A stretch of DNA of 32,365 bases from Streptomyces hygroscopicus subsp. hygroscopicus (GTDB lineage Bacteria > Actinomycetota > Actinomycetes > Streptomycetales > Streptomycetaceae), in assembly GCF_001553455.1 (NCBI RefSeq), contig NZ_BBOX01000015.1, positions 1 through 32,365 of the forward strand, read 5' to 3'. A program made the position numbers and the translations under genes. Below are positions 29,233 to 32,365 of the stretch, piece after piece (within the stretch, counting starts at the first letter, position 1; each line of letters opens with the position of its first letter). The notes below the pieces were generated by a model that saw only the letters and a list, made by a program, of their open reading frames with translations, was not told the DNA's origin and did not search any database.

Positions 29233-30528
29233 TCACGCCGGTACGTGCACCGCCTCGACACGGCTCGCGACCACGCGCTCGCGCTCCCGGCGGTGCGCCT
29301 GACCGCGCAGCCGCAGGATCTGGGTGACGCCGAGCGCCTGCAGCACGAACACCGAGGCGAACGCGATCCGGAAGTCGTGCCCGGTCAGGTCCAGCAGGAC
29401 GCCGATGGCCAGCAGGGTGGTCATCGAGGCCGTGAAGCCGCCCATGTTGACGATCCCGGACGCGGTGCCGCTCCGCTCCGGCGGATTCGCGGGCCGGGCG
29501 AAGTCGAAGCCGATCATCGACGCGGGCCCGCAGGCGCCGAGCACCACGCACAGGACCACCAGCAGCCACATCGGCGCGTGGTCGGACGGCCAGACCAGCA
29601 CGGTGCCCCACAGCAGCGCGGTGGCGCCGACCGTGCCGAGGGCCAGCGGGGCGCGGGCGGCGTGGTGCCGGGCGATGACCTGCCCGTAGACCAGGCCGAC
29701 CGCCATGTTGGACAGCACCACGAGGGTCAGCAGCCGGCCCGCGGTCGCGCGGGACAGCCCCTCCGCCTCGACCAGGAACGGCATCCCCCACAGCAGCAGG
29801 AAGACCATCGCCGGGAACTGGGTGGTGAAGTGCACCCACATGCCGAGCCGGGTGCCGGGCTCGCGCCATGCCTCCGCGATCTGCCGGCGGACGTAGCCGC
29901 CGCCCCGGTGCGCGGCGGGCGCGGGCTCGAAGCCCTTCGGGTGGTCCTCGAGGAAGAACAGCACCAGGACGAAGACGGCCACCCCGCCCAGCGCGCTGCC
30001 CGCGAAGGTCGCGGTCCAGCCGGCGCCGTGCAGCGCCCGCGCGATCACCAGGGTGGAGACGAGGTTGCCCGCCATGCCGAAGAGCGCGGCGATCTGGGCG
30101 ATGAGCGGGCCCCGGCGGGCCGGGAACCAGCGCGAGCCGAGCCGCAGCACGCTGATGAAGGTCATCGCGTCACCGCAGCCGAGCAGCGCCCGGGAGAACA
30201 GCGCCATGGCGTACGAGTGGGAGAGCGCGAAGCCGAACTGCCCCAGGGTGAAGAGCAGCACGCCGAGCATGAGCACCTTACGGGTGCCGAGACGGTCGAC
30301 CATGAGTCCGACCGGTATCTGCATCCCGGCGTAGACCAGCACCTGCAGGATGGAGAAGGTGGACAGCGCGGAGGCGTTGACGTGGAAGCGCTCGGCGGCG
30401 TCGATACCGGCGACGCCGAGGCTGGTGCGATAGGTGATGGCGACGAAGTAGACGGCGACGCCCAGGCCCCATACGGCGACGGCCCGACGGCCGCCGGGCG
30501 GGTCCCCGGGCAACCGGGCCGAGGTCAT
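29233..30528 (-). CDS. MFS transporter
   Basis: 431 residues with about twelve hydrophobic segments in two groups of six, separated by a polar loop (LEDHPKGFEPAPAAHRGGGYVRRQIAEAWREPGTR). The MFS signature loop between helices 2 and 3 is MVDRLGTRKVLMLG. The first part (YRTSLGVAGIDAAERFHVNASALSTFSILQVLVYAGMQIPVG) resembles the anion/sugar-acid or NarK-like branch, but the substrate cannot be read. The C-terminal tail is basic (HRRERERVVASRVEAVHVPA). The ATG overlaps the GntR stop by four bases (ATGA), so translation is coupled and the GntR protein is the likely regulator, possibly sensing the transported compound. Confidence 0.93.
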   Translation of the reverse strand: MTSARLPGDPPGGRRAVAVWGLGVAVYFVAITYRTSLGVAGIDAAERFHVNASALSTFSILQVLVYAGMQIPVGLMVDRLGTRKVLMLGVLLFTLGQFGFALSHSYAMALFSRALLGCGDAMTFISVLRLGSRWFPARRGPLIAQIAALFGMAGNLVSTLVIARALHGAGWTATFAGSALGGVAVFVLVLFFLEDHPKGFEPAPAAHRGGGYVRRQIAEAWREPGTRLGMWVHFTTQFPAMVFLLLWGMPFLVEAEGLSRATAGRLLTLVVLSNMAVGLVYGQVIARHHAARAPLALGTVGATALLWGTVLVWPSDHAPMWLLVVLCVVLGACGPASMIGFDFARPANPPERSGTASGIVNMGGFTASMTTLLAIGVLLDLTGHDFRIAFASVFVLQALGVTQILRLRGQAHRRERERVVASRVEAVHVPA

Positions 30529-31184
30529 CGCACCTCACCCCGGGCGAGGTTGTTCACCCAGCTGATGTGGCGCTGCACCAGGCCGGAGGCGAACGCGGCG
30601 TCCCCGGCGCGCAGCGCCTGGAGGATCTCCGTGTGCTCGGTGATGTTCTTGGCGATGCGGTCGGGTTCGGCGTGCATGGTGGCCACGCCCATCCGCAGCT
30701 GGCGGTCCCTCAGCTGGTCGTACAGGTGCGCCAGGATGCTGTTTCCGGCCGCCCGGACGATCTCCACGTGGAAGCAGCGGTCGGTGACCGCGAAGGCGGC
30801 CAGGTCCCCGGCCGCCGCGTGCAGCTTCTGCTCCTCCAGCAGCTCCTCGAGCCGGCCCAGCAGCTGCGGCCCGGCCGGGACGACCTTGACGACCGCGTGC
30901 TGCTCCACCAGCAGCCGGGTCTCGACCACGTCCGCGATCTCCTGGGCGGAGACGGGCAGCACCAGGGCGCCCTTCTTCGGGTAGAGCTTGAGCAGCCCCT
31001 CGACCTCCAGGCGCAGCAGGGCCTCCCGGACGGGTGTGCGGGAGACCCCGACGGCGTCGGCGAGTTCGCCTTCGCTCAGCAGGGTGCCGCCCTCGTAGCG
31101 GCGGTCGAGGACGGCTTGTTTGACGTGGTGGTAGACGCGTTCGGCGGCAGCGGGCGGCTTGGTGGCCGTATCGGCGGGACTCAT
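30525..31184 (-). CDS. GntR-family (FadR subfamily) transcriptional regulator
   Basis: 219 residues. The N-terminal winged helix is canonical: ERVYHHVKQAVLDRRYEGGTLLSEGELADAVGVSRTPVREALLRLEVEGLLKLYPKKGALVLP (about 15-80). The C-terminal all-helical FCD domain follows (EIADVVETRLLVEQHAV, LEELLEEQKLHAAAGDLAAFAVTDRCFHVEIVRAAGN, ITEHTEILQALRAGD), with His residues typical of a metal/ligand site. The ATG at 31184 (MSPADTATKP) is chosen because a longer frame upstream runs into the promoter. No ribosome site is present, and TATGAT ends nine bases before the ATG, pointing to a leaderless or very short leader. A 16-bp palindrome covers the start codon, suggesting autoregulation. It is the first gene of an operon with the MFS transporter. 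Confidence 0.95.
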   Translation of the reverse strand: MSPADTATKPPAAAERVYHHVKQAVLDRRYEGGTLLSEGELADAVGVSRTPVREALLRLEVEGLLKLYPKKGALVLPVSAQEIADVVETRLLVEQHAVVKVVPAGPQLLGRLEELLEEQKLHAAAGDLAAFAVTDRCFHVEIVRAAGNSILAHLYDQLRDRQLRMGVATMHAEPDRIAKNITEHTEILQALRAGDAAFASGLVQRHISWVNNLARGEVR

Positions 31185-31198
31185 GATGCGCACATCAT
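31183..31198. promoter_or_regulatory. 16-bp palindrome at the gntR start, likely self-operator
   Basis: ATGATG-CGCA-CATCAT. It overlaps the gntR ATG and, on the minus strand, the -10-like TATGAT. A related half-site (GGATGCGCACTCATC, 31210-31224) lies just upstream. Confidence 0.6.
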
Positions 31199-31220
31199 AG
31201 ATACAAGATGGATGCGCACT

Positions 31221-31251
31221 CATCCCCCGTCCGCGATGCGGACGGGGGATG
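31221..31251 (-). terminator. 14-bp perfect stem hairpin between the E2 gene and gntR
   Basis: CATCCCCCGTCCGC (31221-31234), loop GAT, GCGGACGGGGGATG (31238-31251). It lies downstream of the E2 gene on the minus strand and upstream of the gntR promoter, so it would insulate the two. Confidence 0.8.
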
Positions 31252-31291
31252 GACGCCCATTGCGCTCGGGTGCCCCGCTGTGATGGCGAGT

Positions 31292-31409
31292 GAGCCGAAG
31301 GGGCGCGCCTGTGTCGAAAGGGAGACGCGCGCAGGGAGCGAGGTACGAGTGACCGAGCACGCCGACCGTCGACACAGGCTTTTGCGCCCCGGAGGCGAAC
31401 CGAGCCGAA
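31292..31409. repeat. Structured element: long inverted repeat flanked by 8-bp direct repeats
   Basis: Inner arms GCCTGTGTCGA (31307-31317) and TCGACACAGGC (31369-31379) are exact complements. Outer arms GGGGCGC (31300-31306) and GCGCCCC (31384-31390) extend the stem past a TTTT bulge. GAGCCGAA occurs on both sides (31292-31299 and 31402-31409). The element starts right after the E2 stop codon (31412-31414, minus strand). It could be a terminator, a structured RNA, or a miniature inverted-repeat element. Confidence 0.7.
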
Positions 31410-31411
31410 AA

Positions 31412-32365
31412 TCAGGTCCAGGTGATCAGCCGCTTGGGGCGCTCCAGGACGGCCGCGACGTCCGCGAGCACCTTGGAGCCCAGTTCGCCGTCGACCAGCC
31501 GGTGGTCGAAGGAGAGCGCGAGCGTGGTCACCTGACGCGGTTTGACCTTGCCCTTGTGGACCCACGGCTGGAGCTTGACGGCTCCGAAGGCGAGGATCGC
31601 GGACTCCCCGGGGTTGAGGAGCGGGGTGCCGGTGTCGACGCCGAAGACGCCGACGTTGGTGATGGTGACCGTGCCGCCGGACATCGCGGCCGGGCTGGTC
31701 TTGCCCTCCCGTGCGGTCGCGACCAGCTCGCCCAGGGCGGACGCCAGTTCGGGCAGGGTCTTGGCATGCGCGTCCTTGATGTTGGGGACGATCAGCCCGC
31801 GCGGTGTGGCCGCCGCGATGCCCAGATTGACGTAGTCCTTGTAGACGATCTCCTGGTTGTCCTCGTCCCAGGTGGCGTTGATGTCCGGGTTGCGCCGGAT
31901 GGCCACCAGCAGGGCCTTGGCGACCAGCAGCAGCGGGTTGACCCGCAGCCCGGCCATCTCCGGGTCCTGCTTGAGGTCGGCGACGAGCTTCATCGTGCGG
32001 GTGACGTCGACCGTCACGAACTCGGTCACATGCGGTGCGGTGAAGGCGCTGTTGACCATCGCCTGTGCGGTGGCCTTCCGCACGCCCTTCACCGGCACCC
32101 GACGCTCGCGGCCCCCGGTGGCCGGGGCCGGGGCCGCCACGGGCGCCTCCTGGACCGCCTGGACGGCCTCGGCGGCGGCGTGGACGTCCTCGCGGGTGAT
32201 GATCCCGTCCGGTCCGCTCGGGGTGACCGTCTCCAGGGCGATGCCCAGGTCCTTGGCGAGCTTGCGGACCGGGGGCTTGGCCAGCGGCCGGGCGGTCCTG
32301 GCGCTGCCGTTCAGCTCGGACGCGGGCTCGGGGCGCGCGGGGGCCGCCGGGGCCGCCGGGGCGGG
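31412..32365 (-). CDS. bkdC: Dihydrolipoamide acyltransferase (E2) of a branched-chain keto-acid dehydrogenase, 5' end missing
   Basis: The frame is open to the window edge: 317 C-terminal residues are present and the N-terminal lipoyl domain is outside. Visible in order are a Pro/Ala linker, the E1/E3-binding domain (KPPVRKLAKDLGIALETVTPSGPDGIITREDV), another Pro/Ala linker, and the catalytic acyltransferase core from VPVKGVRKATAQAMVNSAFTAPHVTEF to LSFDHRLVDGELGSKVL, which contains the catalytic His and Asp of DHRxxDG. E2 moves the acyl group from lipoate to CoA. The name bkdC rests on similarity to Streptomyces BkdC proteins and on the remembered gene order; a pyruvate dehydrogenase E2 is the alternative. 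In Streptomyces this complex supplies branched starter units for fatty acids and some polyketides. Confidence 0.88.
   Translation of the reverse strand, partial: PAPAAPAAPARPEPASELNGSARTARPLAKPPVRKLAKDLGIALETVTPSGPDGIITREDVHAAAEAVQAVQEAPVAAPAPATGGRERRVPVKGVRKATAQAMVNSAFTAPHVTEFVTVDVTRTMKLVADLKQDPEMAGLRVNPLLLVAKALLVAIRRNPDINATWDEDNQEIVYKDYVNLGIAAATPRGLIVPNIKDAHAKTLPELASALGELVATAREGKTSPAAMSGGTVTITNVGVFGVDTGTPLLNPGESAILAFGAVKLQPWVHKGKVKPRQVTTLALSFDHRLVDGELGSKVLADVAAVLERPKRLITWT

Noticed and set aside
29233..30990. Long plus-strand frame opposite the MFS and GntR genes
   Set aside because: Both minus-strand genes have clear family motifs, and the opposite translation is Arg/Gln/His-rich without a fold.

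Overview
The window is about 72% GC by eye, with strong third-position G/C, GTG and TTG starts, Tat and lipoprotein signals, an AfsR/SARP regulator, a mycothiol-dependent enzyme family and a C-terminal LAxTG sortase signal. This points to an actinomycete, almost certainly Streptomyces. From memory, and not checked, the backbone order (metG, aspS, SpoIIE-type regulator, SseB-like protein, acyl-CoA dehydrogenase, M18 aminopeptidase, GntR regulator, branched-chain keto-acid dehydrogenase E2) resembles the metG to bkd segment of S. coelicolor. No tRNA, rRNA, CRISPR array, IS element or prophage was recognised.

Layout. 1-4612: the 3' part of a vWA protein with a very long acidic low-complexity N-terminus, metG, a repeat-rich 570-bp gap holding a 31-bp minisatellite, and a receiver-like protein with no DNA-binding domain. 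4624-9952: a Tat-exported intradiol dioxygenase with a PTG-repeat insert and aspS (both minus), then a PAS-GAF-SpoIIE-HATPase phosphatase (plus). 10001-16454: an envelope block made of a Tat DyP peroxidase, a divergent beta-helix lipoprotein carrying a CxxCH motif, a membrane-anchored protein of unknown function, and an 860-residue SdrD-B protein ending in LAHTG. 16592-18243: pirin behind a very long palindrome, and an SseB-like protein. 18381-20207: an acyl-CoA dehydrogenase.

20300-21441 is a minus-strand pair, a secreted TNT-type NAD glycohydrolase candidate followed by a small protein that may be its immunity factor. 21624-25695: an M18 aminopeptidase coupled to a TTG-started AfsR-like regulator, then a DUF4232-type lipoprotein. 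25696-26096: a terminator, a 22-bp repeat and a frameshifted relic of an NRPS adenylation domain. 26097-32365: a thioredoxin/NHL-repeat protein, a mycothiol-dependent isomerase-family protein, a GntR-MFS operon with an ATGA overlap, and the 3' part of a keto-acid dehydrogenase E2 gene.

Many convergent gene ends share long perfect hairpins. The most interesting leads are the TNT pair, the CxxCH beta-helix lipoprotein beside the heme peroxidase, an orphan T6 terminator at 13761-13789, the 17-bp-arm palindrome before pirin, and a structured element at 31292-31409.
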